Shown piece by piece: positions 20,611 to 30,073 of a stretch of DNA of 64,000 nucleotides (position 1 is its first letter; every line of letters begins with the position of its first letter). Under the pieces are notes generated by a model. That model did not search any database. It saw only the letters and a program-made list of their open reading frames with translations, and had not been told where the DNA came from. This DNA is from Bradyrhizobium sp. in8p8 (GTDB taxonomy: Bacteria; Pseudomonadota; Alphaproteobacteria; Rhizobiales; Xanthobacteraceae), in the NCBI RefSeq assembly GCF_000426845.1, contig NZ_AUGD01000008.1, positions 124,001 through 188,000 of the forward strand, in the 5' to 3' direction. The position numbers and the translations under genes are program-made.

Positions 20611-22113
20611 ATGGATAGATCGTTCGTTATTGCGCATATCTCCGACCTGCATCTGGACGGGTCGGGCCGGCAGCTTGCGAGCATCGAGACACTCACGGCC
20701 GCGATTCGCGAGAAGATGGCGGGTGTCGCCGATGTCCCCGACCGTATCCTGCTGATCACGGGGGATCTGGTGGACGAGCCGACGCCGCGTGCGCTCGACG
20801 AGGCGCTGGCCGTCATTGCGTCCTTCAGGCAGACCGGGCTGTTCACCGACATCCAGGCCGTTGCCGGCGATCACGATGTCAAGCGCCCGAGCCAACGCGC
20901 AGGCCGTCACGACGCCTACGATTACCTGCATTTGCCGCGGGTCGCGAAGAACGTCTACTACCGGCAGGCCGGCCTCGACCTGGTGTTGCTCGATTCCAAT
21001 CGCGCGAGTCTGATGACGCTCGCGAGCGGCAAGGTCGACGAAGGCACATACAGGACAACGGTCGCAGACTCCGCCCGGCTGAGCGCCGAGCTTGCGGGCA
21101 GCGTCGGTTCTGCAGGGCATGCCGATTATGCCGAGCCGGCGGAAAACCTTGTGCGTGTGCTGGCCCTGCACCATCATCCCCTGCCGCAGGCGACCGGCGA
21201 AGGAAAGCGCTTTCTCGGCGCGCCTGACGAGCCGCTGATGTACCTCGCCGCACCCGCCACGTTCCTCGAGGCCGCCACATCGCTCAATGTGGATCTGGTC
21301 CTGCACGGTCATCGCCATGTCGAGGGATTGACCCGCTATTCCATACCCGATCCGCGCGCGACGGGGAGCGAGAGCGATGAGGCGTTCTGGCGCACGATCT
21401 ACGTGCTTTGCTGTCCATCCTCGACCGGTCAAGCCGGCGACGATGCCGGCTTCAACCTCATCCATTTCGGCCCCGCGGTCCGTGCCGGGGGCACGGAGCA
21501 CCGCTTCTCGATCACCCGCTATTCAAGGTTACGCAACGATGCCGCCTTCAGGCCACTCGACTCGAACCTGCCGGACGGCGTCATCGGGTTGCCGGCTGGG
21601 CGGGACTTTACCCGTGATCCCGCCGTCCAGTCGACGATCGACGTTGCCTCATCCGTTTCGTTGAAGCGGGATCAGATCGCGGCGATCACCCGCCGGTTGT
21701 TCATGCGTCGAAGCTTCTATGATGAAGCCGAGCCGGACTGGCCGGCTGCGCTCTATACCTATGTCGTCTCGTCTCAAGCCTGGGCGGGCCTCGAAGGCAA
21801 GGTCGCGAGATCCAGGTCGAAATCCGTCATTGACACGCTCGCCGCGGTGAGAACGCTTCTCAGCCGATTGATCGAGCAGTCCGCCGACGTGCTCGGTATC
21901 GATCGCGCTCAGCTCGATGAACTCCATGGGAGGGGCTTGATCAACCGCGATGACTTTCTCCGCGAGCTGCCGAGGCTGTCTTGTGAGGGCACCGACGTTC
22001 GGCGGCGGGCGCGGCAGAGGCAGCGATTGCTTCGGGATCTCGACCAACAGGTGAGGGCGCTCGGCCTCGATCTGGACCTCGGCGGTGAGGTGCCGCCAAG
22101 TTCGCCACCGTAA
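20611..22113 (+). CDS. calcineurin-like metallophosphoesterase with C-terminal extension
   Basis: A 500-residue protein. The phosphoesterase domain (about 1-260) has all five motif blocks: ISDLH at 10-14, TGD at 50-52, GDHD at 86-89, HHHP near 190 and HGHRH near 232. Block three is normally GNHD, so the metal- and substrate-contacting Asn is Asp here. Residues from about 330 to 500 form a mostly helical extension rich in Arg that I cannot assign. Class III cyclic-nucleotide phosphodiesterases are the nearest pattern, but the substrate is unknown. It is a single gene; tadD starts 93 bp further. Confidence 0.82.
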   Translation: MDRSFVIAHISDLHLDGSGRQLASIETLTAAIREKMAGVADVPDRILLITGDLVDEPTPRALDEALAVIASFRQTGLFTDIQAVAGDHDVKRPSQRAGRHDAYDYLHLPRVAKNVYYRQAGLDLVLLDSNRASLMTLASGKVDEGTYRTTVADSARLSAELAGSVGSAGHADYAEPAENLVRVLALHHHPLPQATGEGKRFLGAPDEPLMYLAAPATFLEAATSLNVDLVLHGHRHVEGLTRYSIPDPRATGSESDEAFWRTIYVLCCPSSTGQAGDDAGFNLIHFGPAVRAGGTEHRFSITRYSRLRNDAAFRPLDSNLPDGVIGLPAGRDFTRDPAVQSTIDVASSVSLKRDQIAAITRRLFMRRSFYDEAEPDWPAALYTYVVSSQAWAGLEGKVARSRSKSVIDTLAAVRTLLSRLIEQSADVLGIDRAQLDELHGRGLINRDDFLRELPRLSCEGTDVRRRARQRQRLLRDLDQQVRALGLDLDLGGEVPPSSPP

Positions 22114-22130
22114 GACGAGGGGGCGGGCGC

Positions 22131-22153
22131 GTTAACCGGCCGTTAGGGTTAAC
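22131..22153 (+). promoter_or_regulatory. candidate CtrA site and palindrome upstream of tadD
   Basis: GTTAACC (22131-22137) and GGTTAAC (22147-22153) form an exact inverted repeat. The first arm also begins a TTAA-N7-TTAG pair (22132-22146), one base off the CtrA consensus TTAA-N7-TTAA. It lies 54-76 bp ahead of tadD. TTAA is rare in DNA this GC-rich, so chance is less likely, but binding is not shown. Confidence 0.45.
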
Positions 22154-22206
22154 AGTCTATTGCTGGCGCGTTCGGCTCGATCAAGCTGCTCGAGAGTCAA
22201 AGCGTC

Positions 22207-23034
22207 ATGCGTCCACGGATCAGACTAGCCCGGCTTCTTGCTTCCACGTCGCTCGTCGCGGCAGTGGCCGTGGGACTCGGCGGCTGCACGGCCATGTCGA
22301 AGCTCTCCGAAGCGACAGGCTCCGTCGGCCCCCGGGCCGAGGCGGCTTCCGCCGATCGTGCGCCGGCCGATCCAGCGCGCGCCGTCGAAGCCTATGGCGA
22401 GCGCTACCGGGCCAATCCCAAGGATGCCGACGCCGCGCTCGCCTATGGACAGGCCCTGCGCGCCAACGGTCAGCGTGCACAGGCCGCCGCTGTGCTCGAG
22501 CAGGCGACCATCGCCAATCCCGGCAACAAGGCGCTGCTGGCCCAGTACGGGCGCGCGCTCGCCGACAACGGCAATTTCAAGCAGGCCTTCGACGTCCTGT
22601 CGAAAGCGCATTCGCCTGACAATCCGGACTGGCGCCTGCTTTCGGTACAGGGCACCGCGCTGGATCAGATGGGCCGTCATGAGGAGGCGCGATCCTATTA
22701 CGCGAGCGCGCTGAAGATCGCACCGGGTGATCCCGGCGTGCTCTCCAATCTCGGCCTGTCCTACATGTTATCGAGAGAGCTGCCGAAGGCCGAAGAGTCG
22801 CTCCGGCAGGCCTACGCCTCGCCGCGTGCGAGTGCCCGGGTGCGGCAGAACCTCGCCTTGGTGATCGGCCTCCAGGGCCGCTTCGCGGAAGCGGAGAGCA
22901 TCGTGAAGGCGGACCTGCCACCGGACGAGGCGGCGGCCAATGTCGCCTATCTCAAGGACATGCTCAGGCGCGGCGACTCCCCGCGCGGTGCACCGAAGCG
23001 GACGCCGATCGCTTCGCTGAGCCAACCCGATTGA
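22207..23034 (+). CDS. tadD: TadD-like tetratricopeptide lipoprotein
   Basis: A 275-residue outer-membrane lipoprotein candidate: an N-terminal hydrophobic stretch ends in a lipobox GLGGC with Cys27. From about 55 to 250 the sequence is a chain of TPR helices (PARAVEAYGERYRANPKDADAALAYG and similar). In Tad systems TadD helps the secretin to assemble or localise. It lies just beyond the tadC end of the reverse-strand tad operon and is transcribed towards it, so it has its own promoter, probably with the CtrA-like site upstream. Confidence 0.85.
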   Translation: MRPRIRLARLLASTSLVAAVAVGLGGCTAMSKLSEATGSVGPRAEAASADRAPADPARAVEAYGERYRANPKDADAALAYGQALRANGQRAQAAAVLEQATIANPGNKALLAQYGRALADNGNFKQAFDVLSKAHSPDNPDWRLLSVQGTALDQMGRHEEARSYYASALKIAPGDPGVLSNLGLSYMLSRELPKAEESLRQAYASPRASARVRQNLALVIGLQGRFAEAESIVKADLPPDEAAANVAYLKDMLRRGDSPRGAPKRTPIASLSQPD

Positions 23035-23092
23035 TCAGGTCCGATCGTCTCGCTCTGGCCTGAGCGGCGAACGCGAGGCTCGCCGCCGATTC

Positions 23093-24067
23093 TCATTGCA
23101 TCTCCGAGATCTTGATGCCGGTCGGTCCGAGAATGACCACGAATAGCACCGGCAGGAAGAACAGGATCATCGGCACTGTCAGCTTTGGCGGCAAGGCGGC
23201 GGCCTTTTTCTCCGCCTCGTTCATGCGCATGTCGCGGTTCTCCTGTGCCATGACGCGCAAGGATTGACCGAGCGGGGTGCCGTAACGTTCCGCCTGCTGA
23301 AGCGCGAGACACACCGATTTGACGCCTTCGAGCCCGGTGCGCCGTGCCAGGTTCTCATAGGCGACCTTGCGATCCTGCAAATAGGAGAGCTCGGCCGTGG
23401 TCAGAGTGAACTCCTCCGACAGTGCGATCGACTGGCCCACGATCTCGGTCGCAACCTTCCGGAACGCCATCTCGACGGACATGCCGGATTCGATGCAGAT
23501 CAGGAGCAGGTCGAGCGCGTCGGGAAAAGCCCGCTTGATCGAGAGCTGGCGTTTGGAAATCGCATTCTTGAGGAACAGCATCGGGGCCTGGAGGCCGAGA
23601 TAGGCCGCGCCGACGCAGATGCCGATCTTGATCGGCATCGGCTGTTCCAAGCGCGCGATCAAGAAGACGTAGAGGACCGAGCCGATCAGGAGCACGATCG
23701 GGGCGACCATGCGGGCGAACAGGAAGGTGATATAGGGTGCCTGGCCGCGGTAGCCGGCCATGATGAGCTTGTCCCGAGCAGCTTCCTGCGCCAGCCACTT
23801 GGTCAGGTTGAAGTCTTCCACCACCTTGGAGACGAGTTGCTTCGGCGTCTGCCGCAGCGAGACCTTTTCGCTCTTGTGGAGACGCTCACGCTCGCGCTGC
23901 CGGATGCGCTCACGCTCGCTCGCGACCGCTTTCATGCGCTTGGAGAGGCCCTCGCCGGCGAACAACGGCATCACCAGCGTGTACACGGTGGCGCTGGCGG
24001 CGATGGCCGCGAGCAGCATCGTCATGAAGCGGACGTCGTGCAGTTTTGAGACGAGGAATTCGACCAT
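23093..24067 (-). CDS. tadC: TadC, Flp pilus inner-membrane platform protein
   Basis: A 324-residue type II secretion F-domain protein. The N-terminal helix (about 18-38) is followed by a charged segment rich in RERERLRQ-like residues (about 45-75). The F domain contains FPDALDLLLICIESGMSVEMAF, then a final helix at about 300-318. TadC pairs with TadB as the platform that the CpaF ATPase drives. It is the last gene of the tadC-cpaB reverse-strand operon, 9 bp after tadB. Confidence 0.93.
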   Translation of the reverse strand: MVEFLVSKLHDVRFMTMLLAAIAASATVYTLVMPLFAGEGLSKRMKAVASERERIRQRERERLHKSEKVSLRQTPKQLVSKVVEDFNLTKWLAQEAARDKLIMAGYRGQAPYITFLFARMVAPIVLLIGSVLYVFLIARLEQPMPIKIGICVGAAYLGLQAPMLFLKNAISKRQLSIKRAFPDALDLLLICIESGMSVEMAFRKVATEIVGQSIALSEEFTLTTAELSYLQDRKVAYENLARRTGLEGVKSVCLALQQAERYGTPLGQSLRVMAQENRDMRMNEAEKKAAALPPKLTVPMILFFLPVLFVVILGPTGIKISEMQ

Positions 24068-24076
24068 ACGGCACCG

Positions 24077-25054
24077 TCAGAAATCGAAGTTGATCATCTT
24101 CTTCATCACCATGATGCCGATCGACATCCAGATGACGCAGCCGACCAGCATCAGCTGTCCGGTGGGATGGGTCCAAAGAAGCGAGATGTATTGCGGTGTC
24201 GTGAGGTAGACGAGGAACATCACGATCGGAGGCAGCGAGCCGATGATGCCGGCGGAAGCCTTGGCCTCCATCGACATCGCCTGGATCTTCTCCTTCATCT
24301 TCTTGCGGTCGCGCAGCACCTTGGAGAGGTTGCCGAGCGCTTCGGAGAGGTTGCCGCCCGACTTCTGCTGGATCGACACCACGATGCCGAAGAAATTGGC
24401 CTCCGGCAGCGGCATGCGTTCGTAGAGCCGTGCGCAGGCCTCGCCCAGCGGCATGCCGATCGCCTGCGTCTCGATGATCGTCAGGAACTCGCTGCGCAGC
24501 GGCTCGGGCGCGTCGGCGGCCACGACCTTGATCGATTCGAACAGGGGCAGGCCCGCCTTGATGCCGCGGACGATCACGTCGACCGCGTCCGGCAGCGCAG
24601 CCAGGAACTTGGCTTCGCGACGGTTTTTCAGGAAGCCGAGTGCCCAGCGCGGCAGGCCGAAACCGCCGGCAAAAGCGAGGCCGGCGGCGCCGATCAGGCC
24701 GCCGCCGGCGAACAGAGCGCCTGCAAAGAACACCCCGGCCACGACGGCGGACACGATCCAGAACTTCTGCGGCGTCCAGTCGAGTCCGGCCTGCGACAGG
24801 CGCACGCTGAGCGGCACGCTCTTCTCTTGCGCGCGTCTCGCCTCCAGGTCCTTGAGCGTCGTCTCGACCTGCTCGCGGCGCGAACGCTGGGTCTTCTCGG
24901 CCTGACGGGCCGCGGGCGCCTCGGCGCGCGCGACCGAGGCGCGCCGGCTCTCCGCCTTCCGTTCTCCCGACAGCAGCGGATAGAGGAAGACCCAGGCGAT
25001 GCCGCCGACCGCCGCGGTGGCAAGGAAGGCGAGAGCGAGTACCTGCATGTTCAT
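24077..25054 (-). CDS. tadB: TadB, Flp pilus inner-membrane platform protein
   Basis: A 325-residue F-domain protein, the partner of TadC. Helix 1 is near residues 7-27, followed by a charged coil-like linker (about 30-85), two helices (about 102-145), then the F domain with LPDAVDVIVRGIKAGLPLFESI, and C-terminal helices at about 268-320. It lies between cpaF (17 bp upstream) and tadC. Confidence 0.93.
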   Translation of the reverse strand: MNMQVLALAFLATAAVGGIAWVFLYPLLSGERKAESRRASVARAEAPAARQAEKTQRSRREQVETTLKDLEARRAQEKSVPLSVRLSQAGLDWTPQKFWIVSAVVAGVFFAGALFAGGGLIGAAGLAFAGGFGLPRWALGFLKNRREAKFLAALPDAVDVIVRGIKAGLPLFESIKVVAADAPEPLRSEFLTIIETQAIGMPLGEACARLYERMPLPEANFFGIVVSIQQKSGGNLSEALGNLSKVLRDRKKMKEKIQAMSMEAKASAGIIGSLPPIVMFLVYLTTPQYISLLWTHPTGQLMLVGCVIWMSIGIMVMKKMINFDF

Positions 25055-25071
25055 GGCGGCGCTGACCTGCT

Positions 25072-26541
25072 TTAAGTCTTCGGAGCGACTTCCGCCGCAT
25101 CGAGCGCGGCGGCAAGGCGCTTCTCTTCGCCGTAGTACCGGGCGCGTTCCCAGAACTTGGGGCGGCCGATGCCGGTCGAGCGGTGCCGGCCGATGATCTT
25201 GCCGTTGGCGTCCTCGCCGACCATGTCGTAGAGGAAGATGTCCTGGGTGATGATGGTGTCGCCTTCCATGCCCATCACCTCGGTGATGTGGGTGATGCGG
25301 CGGGAACCGTCGCGCAGGCGTGCGGCCTGGATGATGACGTCGATCGAGGCGCAGATCATCTCGCGAATCGTTCGCGAGGGCAGAGAGAAGCCGCCCATCG
25401 TGATCATGGATTCGCAGCGGGACAGCGCTTCGCGCGGGTTGTTGGCGTGCAGCGTGCCCATCGAGCCGTCATGGCCGGTGTTCATGGCCTGGAGCAGGTC
25501 GAAGGCCTCGGGGCCGCGGACCTCGCCGACGATGATCCGTTCAGGGCGCATACGCAGGCAGTTGCGCACCAATTCGCGCATGGTGACCTGGCCCTCGCCC
25601 TCGATATTGGGTGGGCGGGTTTCCAGCCGCACGACGTGGGGCTGCTGCAGCTGGAGCTCGGCAGCGTCCTCGCAGGTGATGACGCGCTCGTCGTGCTCGA
25701 TGTAATTCGTGAGGCAGTTGAGCAGCGTGGTCTTGCCGGAGCCGGTACCGCCGGAGATCAGCACGTTGCACCGGACGCGGCCGATGATCTGGAGGATCTC
25801 GGCGCCCTCGGGCGTGATCGCGCCGAACTTGACGAGCTGATCCAGCGTCAGCTTGTCCTTCTTGAACTTGCGGATGGTGAGTGTGGGGCCGTCGATCGAC
25901 AGCGGCGGCACGATGGCATTGACGCGGGAGCCGTCGGCGAGACGTGCGTCGCAGATCGGCGAGGATTCGTCGACGCGCCGGCCGACCTGGCTGACGATCC
26001 GCTGGCAGATGTTGAGAAGCTGCTGGTTGTCGCGGAAGCGGATGCCGGTGCGCTGGATCTTGCCGCCGACCTCGATGTAGACGGTGTTGGCGCCGTTGAC
26101 CATGATGTCGGCGATATCATCGCGTGACAACAGCGGTTCGAGCGGGCCGTAGCCGAGGACGTCATTGCAGATGTCGTCGAGCAGCTCCTCCTGCTCAGCG
26201 ATCGACATCACGATGTTCTTGATCGCGATGATCTCATTGACGATGTCGCGGATTTCCTCGCGCGCGGATTCCGAATCGAGCTTCGCGAGCTGGGCGAGAT
26301 CGATGGCTTCGATCAGTGCGCCGAAGATGGTCGCCTTGACCTCGTAGTAATTGTCCGAACGCCGGCTCTCCATGGCCGGAGGCGGCGGGGCCTTGGCAGG
26401 AGCAAGCGGTGGCGAGGCGACGGCCGGCGGCGGCGGGGCGCGCGGCACCGTCGGCGCCGGAGCCTGGGAGGGCTCGGGCGACACGGCGCCGGGCTTGGGC
26501 GCCCGAAAATCGATGTCTGTTCCGCTACGCTTACCGAACAC
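25072..26541 (-). CDS. cpaF: CpaF/TadA pilus assembly ATPase
   Basis: A 489-residue hexameric secretion ATPase that powers Flp pilus extension and probably retraction. A Pro/Ala-rich low-complexity stretch (about 22-56) precedes the N-terminal domain; the catalytic core has Walker A GGTGSGKT at 264-271, Asp box CEDAAEL, and Walker B RIIVGEVRG. The ATG at 26541 gives the usual CpaF N-terminal arrangement. It sits 21 bp after cpaE in the operon. Confidence 0.95.
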   Translation of the reverse strand: MFGKRSGTDIDFRAPKPGAVSPEPSQAPAPTVPRAPPPPAVASPPLAPAKAPPPPAMESRRSDNYYEVKATIFGALIEAIDLAQLAKLDSESAREEIRDIVNEIIAIKNIVMSIAEQEELLDDICNDVLGYGPLEPLLSRDDIADIMVNGANTVYIEVGGKIQRTGIRFRDNQQLLNICQRIVSQVGRRVDESSPICDARLADGSRVNAIVPPLSIDGPTLTIRKFKKDKLTLDQLVKFGAITPEGAEILQIIGRVRCNVLISGGTGSGKTTLLNCLTNYIEHDERVITCEDAAELQLQQPHVVRLETRPPNIEGEGQVTMRELVRNCLRMRPERIIVGEVRGPEAFDLLQAMNTGHDGSMGTLHANNPREALSRCESMITMGGFSLPSRTIREMICASIDVIIQAARLRDGSRRITHITEVMGMEGDTIITQDIFLYDMVGEDANGKIIGRHRSTGIGRPKFWERARYYGEEKRLAAALDAAEVAPKT

Positions 26542-26562
26542 TTAACAACTCCATGCGGCGGC

Positions 26563-27831
26563 TTATTTTCCCCGCAACTTGTCAATCAGAGGTGAAAGCA
26601 GGGACGACTTCTGCTTCTTGGTCTCGCTGCGGCCGGTGAGGCGCTGGGCGATCTGCAGGAACATCTCGATCGACTTATGATTGGCGGAGATCTCCGCGAT
26701 CATCTGGCCGTTGTTGGCCGCCGAGCCGAAGATCTGCGGCTCGAACGGGATCGAGACGATCGGCTGACTTTCGATCGCCTTGGCGAACTCCGCAGCCGCG
26801 ATTTCCGGCCGCTTCGGCACGCCGACCTGGTTCAGGCAGTACAGCGGCGGGCGGTCGTTGGGACGTGCGGCCTTCAACAAGTCGAACAGGTTCTTGGTGT
26901 TGCGCAGATTGGCGAGGTCAGGTGCGGCCACGATCAGAATGTCGTCCGCTCCGATCAGGGCGCGCTTGGTCCAGCCCGACCATTGATGAGGAACGTCGAG
27001 CACGATGCAGGGCATGGTGGAGCGCAGTGTGTCGAACACGGCGTCGAAAGCATCGGTGCCGAAATCGTAGACCCGGTCGAGCGTCGCAGGGGCCGCCAGC
27101 AGGCTGAGGTGATCGGTGCATTTCGACAGCAGGCGGTCGATGAAAGCGGTATCGACGCGGTCGGGAGAGAACACCGCGTCGGCAATGCCCTGCGGCGGAT
27201 CCTGGTTGTAGTCCAGCCCGGCGGTGCCGAAGGCGAGGTCGAGATCGGCGACGACGGCATCCATGGCGAGGTCGCGCGCGATCGCCCAGGCCACGTTGTG
27301 AGAGATGGTGGAAGCCCCGACGCCGCCCTTGGCGCCGACCACCGCGATGATGCGACCGACCGCCTTGGCCTCAGGCGCGGAGAACAGGTTGCAGATCGAG
27401 CGCACGACGTCGATCGCGCCGACCGGCGCGAGCACGTAGTCGCTGACACCACGGCGAACCAGCTCGCGGTACAGCATGACGTCGTTGATGCGGCCAATCA
27501 CGACCACCCGGGTGCCGGCGTCGCACACGGTGGCGAGCTGGTCGAGCCCGCTCAGGAGATCGCTGCGGCCGTCGCTCTCGAGAACGATCACGTTCGGCGT
27601 GGGGGCCGAGCGATAAGCTTCGATCGCGGCCGCCATGCCGCCCATCTGGATCTTCAGGTGAGCCTTGCCGAGGCGGCGATCCTCGCCGGCCGACTGTACC
27701 GCGGCCGCAGTCTCCACGGTCTCGCAGAAGGCCTGGACCGATACGCGCGGCGCAGGCGCGATATGCTCCTCGACCGGCGGCGGAGCTGCTGCAGGCTGCT
27801 CTTCGTGTGTCTGACGCGCGTAGCTGATCAT
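26563..27831 (-). CDS. cpaE: CpaE/TadZ pilus localisation ATPase
   Basis: A 422-residue protein with an atypical receiver-like N-terminal domain (about 75-155; VIVLESDGRSDLL) and a MinD/ParA-like ATPase domain with the deviant Walker A KGGVGAS at 168-174. CpaE marks the cell pole where the Tad machine assembles. Its ATG overlaps the cpaD stop by 4 bp (ATGA), so translation is coupled. Confidence 0.93.
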   Translation of the reverse strand: MISYARQTHEEQPAAAPPPVEEHIAPAPRVSVQAFCETVETAAAVQSAGEDRRLGKAHLKIQMGGMAAAIEAYRSAPTPNVIVLESDGRSDLLSGLDQLATVCDAGTRVVVIGRINDVMLYRELVRRGVSDYVLAPVGAIDVVRSICNLFSAPEAKAVGRIIAVVGAKGGVGASTISHNVAWAIARDLAMDAVVADLDLAFGTAGLDYNQDPPQGIADAVFSPDRVDTAFIDRLLSKCTDHLSLLAAPATLDRVYDFGTDAFDAVFDTLRSTMPCIVLDVPHQWSGWTKRALIGADDILIVAAPDLANLRNTKNLFDLLKAARPNDRPPLYCLNQVGVPKRPEIAAAEFAKAIESQPIVSIPFEPQIFGSAANNGQMIAEISANHKSIEMFLQIAQRLTGRSETKKQKSSLLSPLIDKLRGK

Positions 27832-28562
27832 CTGCCGGTGTCGCTGAGTTTGGCCCTGTCGGCCTCAGGATAGGTGGTCGCCGTCGTCGTTCCCCTGCGA
27901 TACTTCTCGAAACCGGTGATGCGCCGCGGCGTGTACGATGGAGTTTCGGGCCGCGGCTGCTCGAGGTCCGACGGATTGTCGACCATGGCCGCGAGGTTGC
28001 GCTGATAGGCGCAGCCGTAATTGTAGTAGTCCTTGTTCTCGAACCAGCGCTTGTTCTTCATCGAGGGGCCGATGTCCTCCGGCCACAGGCCGCAAGGGCC
28101 GGCGACCGCGGCGATCTTGGAATAGGTGAGCCGGATCGGCGGCAGGAAGCGCTTGTCTTCCGGCTGATAGGGGCGAACGCTGACGCCGCGCGGTGGAACG
28201 CCCGCCGCCGCCAGGATCGCCTGGATCTCGCGCATCGTGTCCGCGACCGGACGCGCATTGGGCGTATGGGACGGCACGTCGATATGAATGGCGCCGGTGC
28301 CCTCGCGCAACCACGTCGAGGCCACGCCCATCACGTCGGCGCGCTGGGCGGCGGTCAAACCGCCGCGGGCATGGCCCACGAAGACCACGATCGAGCGGTT
28401 CTGCTCCTCGATCGCGATCGGATGACGTTGCTTGTAATCGTCAGGAATGGAGGCCGTAACGACCTCGTCGTGCCGGCAGCCGCCGAGCACGAGAGCCATG
28501 CCGACGAGCGCGCCACTGAGGCGGATGGCGCGCTTGCGAAGCTGGGGTCGTCTTGTGTTCAT
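27828..28562 (-). CDS. cpaD: CpaD pilus biogenesis lipoprotein
   Basis: A 244-residue protein with a basic N terminus, a hydrophobic segment and lipobox LGGC with Cys29. The mature part has the CpaD signatures SIVVFVGHARGGLTAAQ and CGLWPEDIG, then NYGCAYQRNLAAMV. It is thought to help the CpaC secretin in the outer membrane. It overlaps cpaE by 4 bp and follows cpaC by 20 bp. Confidence 0.93.
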   Translation of the reverse strand: MNTRRPQLRKRAIRLSGALVGMALVLGGCRHDEVVTASIPDDYKQRHPIAIEEQNRSIVVFVGHARGGLTAAQRADVMGVASTWLREGTGAIHIDVPSHTPNARPVADTMREIQAILAAAGVPPRGVSVRPYQPEDKRFLPPIRLTYSKIAAVAGPCGLWPEDIGPSMKNKRWFENKDYYNYGCAYQRNLAAMVDNPSDLEQPRPETPSYTPRRITGFEKYRRGTTTATTYPEADRAKLSDTGR

Positions 28563-28582
28563 CGTGAAGTCCCCGTTCCGCC

Positions 28583-30073
28583 TCAGTCGGTGATGAAGCC
28601 GTAGGTGCCGCGGTAGTTCTTGGCCGGCTCGGTCCGTCCGGGCACGCCATAGAGCCGGTTGATGTTGCCGATCAGCTGGGCCTGCGGATCCGCAGGCGGG
28701 GCGAAGCCGTCATCGGGCCGCGACAGGTCCTTCGGCGCCACCGCGCGCACGACGTAAGGCGTCACGATCACGACCAGCTCGGTCGCGTTGTTGACGAAGT
28801 CGCGGCTGCGAAACAGCGTGCCGAGGATCGGGAGCTGCATCAGCCCGGGCAATCCGCTGACGGCCTGCTTGGTCTGCTGCTGGATCAGGCCGGCCATCGC
28901 CATGGCGCCCCCGGAGGGAATTTCCAGCGAGGTCTCCGCGCGGCGCGTCCTGATCGAGGGCACCGTCAGCGAGTTCACCGACGTCGAGGTCACGGCCTGG
29001 GACAGCGTGATTGCATTTTCGTTCGACAGTTCCGAGACCTCGGTCATCACCCGCATGCTGATTTTGCCCTCGCTCAGCACCACGGGCGTGAAGTTCAGCG
29101 AGATGCCGAACTTCTTGAAGCTGATCTGGGTCGTACAGACGTGGGTGACGGGATCGCACGAATAGCCTGCGGGGACCGGAAATTCACCGCCGGCAATGAA
29201 GGTCGCCGATTCGCCTGATATCGCGGTCAGGTTCGGTTCGGCCAGCGTGCGGATCACGCCCGCGGTCTCCATGGCTCGCAGGGTGGCCTGCACCGACGGC
29301 GTCGCGCCGAACTTCGTCGTCAGATTGTTGCCGTCCACCAGGTTGCGGCCATAGGCCGTGAACGGGTTCGAATTGGTGAAGCTCACCACGGAGGTGCCGT
29401 AGTTGAGGTTGGCGGAGAGGTCGATGCCGAGCTGCTTGACGATGTTGCGCTGGACCTCGGCGACCGTCACCTTGAGCATGATCTGGTCGCGGCCGCGCAC
29501 CACGATGGAGTTCACCACCTTGTCGACGCCGCCGGCCAGGCGGGCGGCGAGCTCGTTCGCCTGCTGCGCTTCCATCGGGTTGGCAGCCGTGCCGCTCAGG
29601 ATGATGCCGTCGCCGAGACCATCGATCTGAATGTCTGAATTGGGCAGGATCTGCTTCAGCGCGGCCCGTGCGCCGTTGAGATCGCGCTTGACCGCGATGT
29701 CATAGGCCGCAATCTGCTGACCGGCGGAATCGAAGAATACGATGTTGGTCTGGCCGACCGCGGCGCCGATGATATAGGCGCGTTGCGCCGAGCGCACCAC
29801 CGCATTGGCGATCTTGGGATCGGCGACCAGTACGTCCTTGATGTCGCGCGGCAGGTCGATCACGATCGACTTGCCGACGCCGAGCGAGAGGAAGCGCGCG
29901 TTGATCTGGCCGTCCGCCGCGGCCTGCACTACGGGGCGGTAATCGGCAGCGGCCGCCGGGGTCATCATCGGGTTGAGCGCCAGCGCGAGGGCGGCTGAAA
30001 ACGACAGGGCGCGGACCAGTGAGGTTCGCATCGTCGCCGAATCTGCCCTGCATTTCATATCGACTGTCTTCAT
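28583..30073 (-). CDS. cpaC: CpaC/RcpA outer-membrane secretin
   Basis: A 496-residue secretin forming the pilus exit channel. The N-terminal signal (helix about 20-42, cut near AAAA) is followed by the pilus N domain (SLGVGKSIVIDLPRDIKDVLV), a BON-like segment (about 115-185), and the secretin domain with a VPSIRTRRAETSLEIPSGG stretch and LPGLMQLPILGTLFRS. The ATG overlaps the cpaB stop by 4 bp. An in-frame ATG at residue 15 is an alternative start with a more compact signal. Confidence 0.94.
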   Translation of the reverse strand: MKTVDMKCRADSATMRTSLVRALSFSAALALALNPMMTPAAAADYRPVVQAAADGQINARFLSLGVGKSIVIDLPRDIKDVLVADPKIANAVVRSAQRAYIIGAAVGQTNIVFFDSAGQQIAAYDIAVKRDLNGARAALKQILPNSDIQIDGLGDGIILSGTAANPMEAQQANELAARLAGGVDKVVNSIVVRGRDQIMLKVTVAEVQRNIVKQLGIDLSANLNYGTSVVSFTNSNPFTAYGRNLVDGNNLTTKFGATPSVQATLRAMETAGVIRTLAEPNLTAISGESATFIAGGEFPVPAGYSCDPVTHVCTTQISFKKFGISLNFTPVVLSEGKISMRVMTEVSELSNENAITLSQAVTSTSVNSLTVPSIRTRRAETSLEIPSGGAMAMAGLIQQQTKQAVSGLPGLMQLPILGTLFRSRDFVNNATELVVIVTPYVVRAVAPKDLSRPDDGFAPPADPQAQLIGNINRLYGVPGRTEPAKNYRGTYGFITD

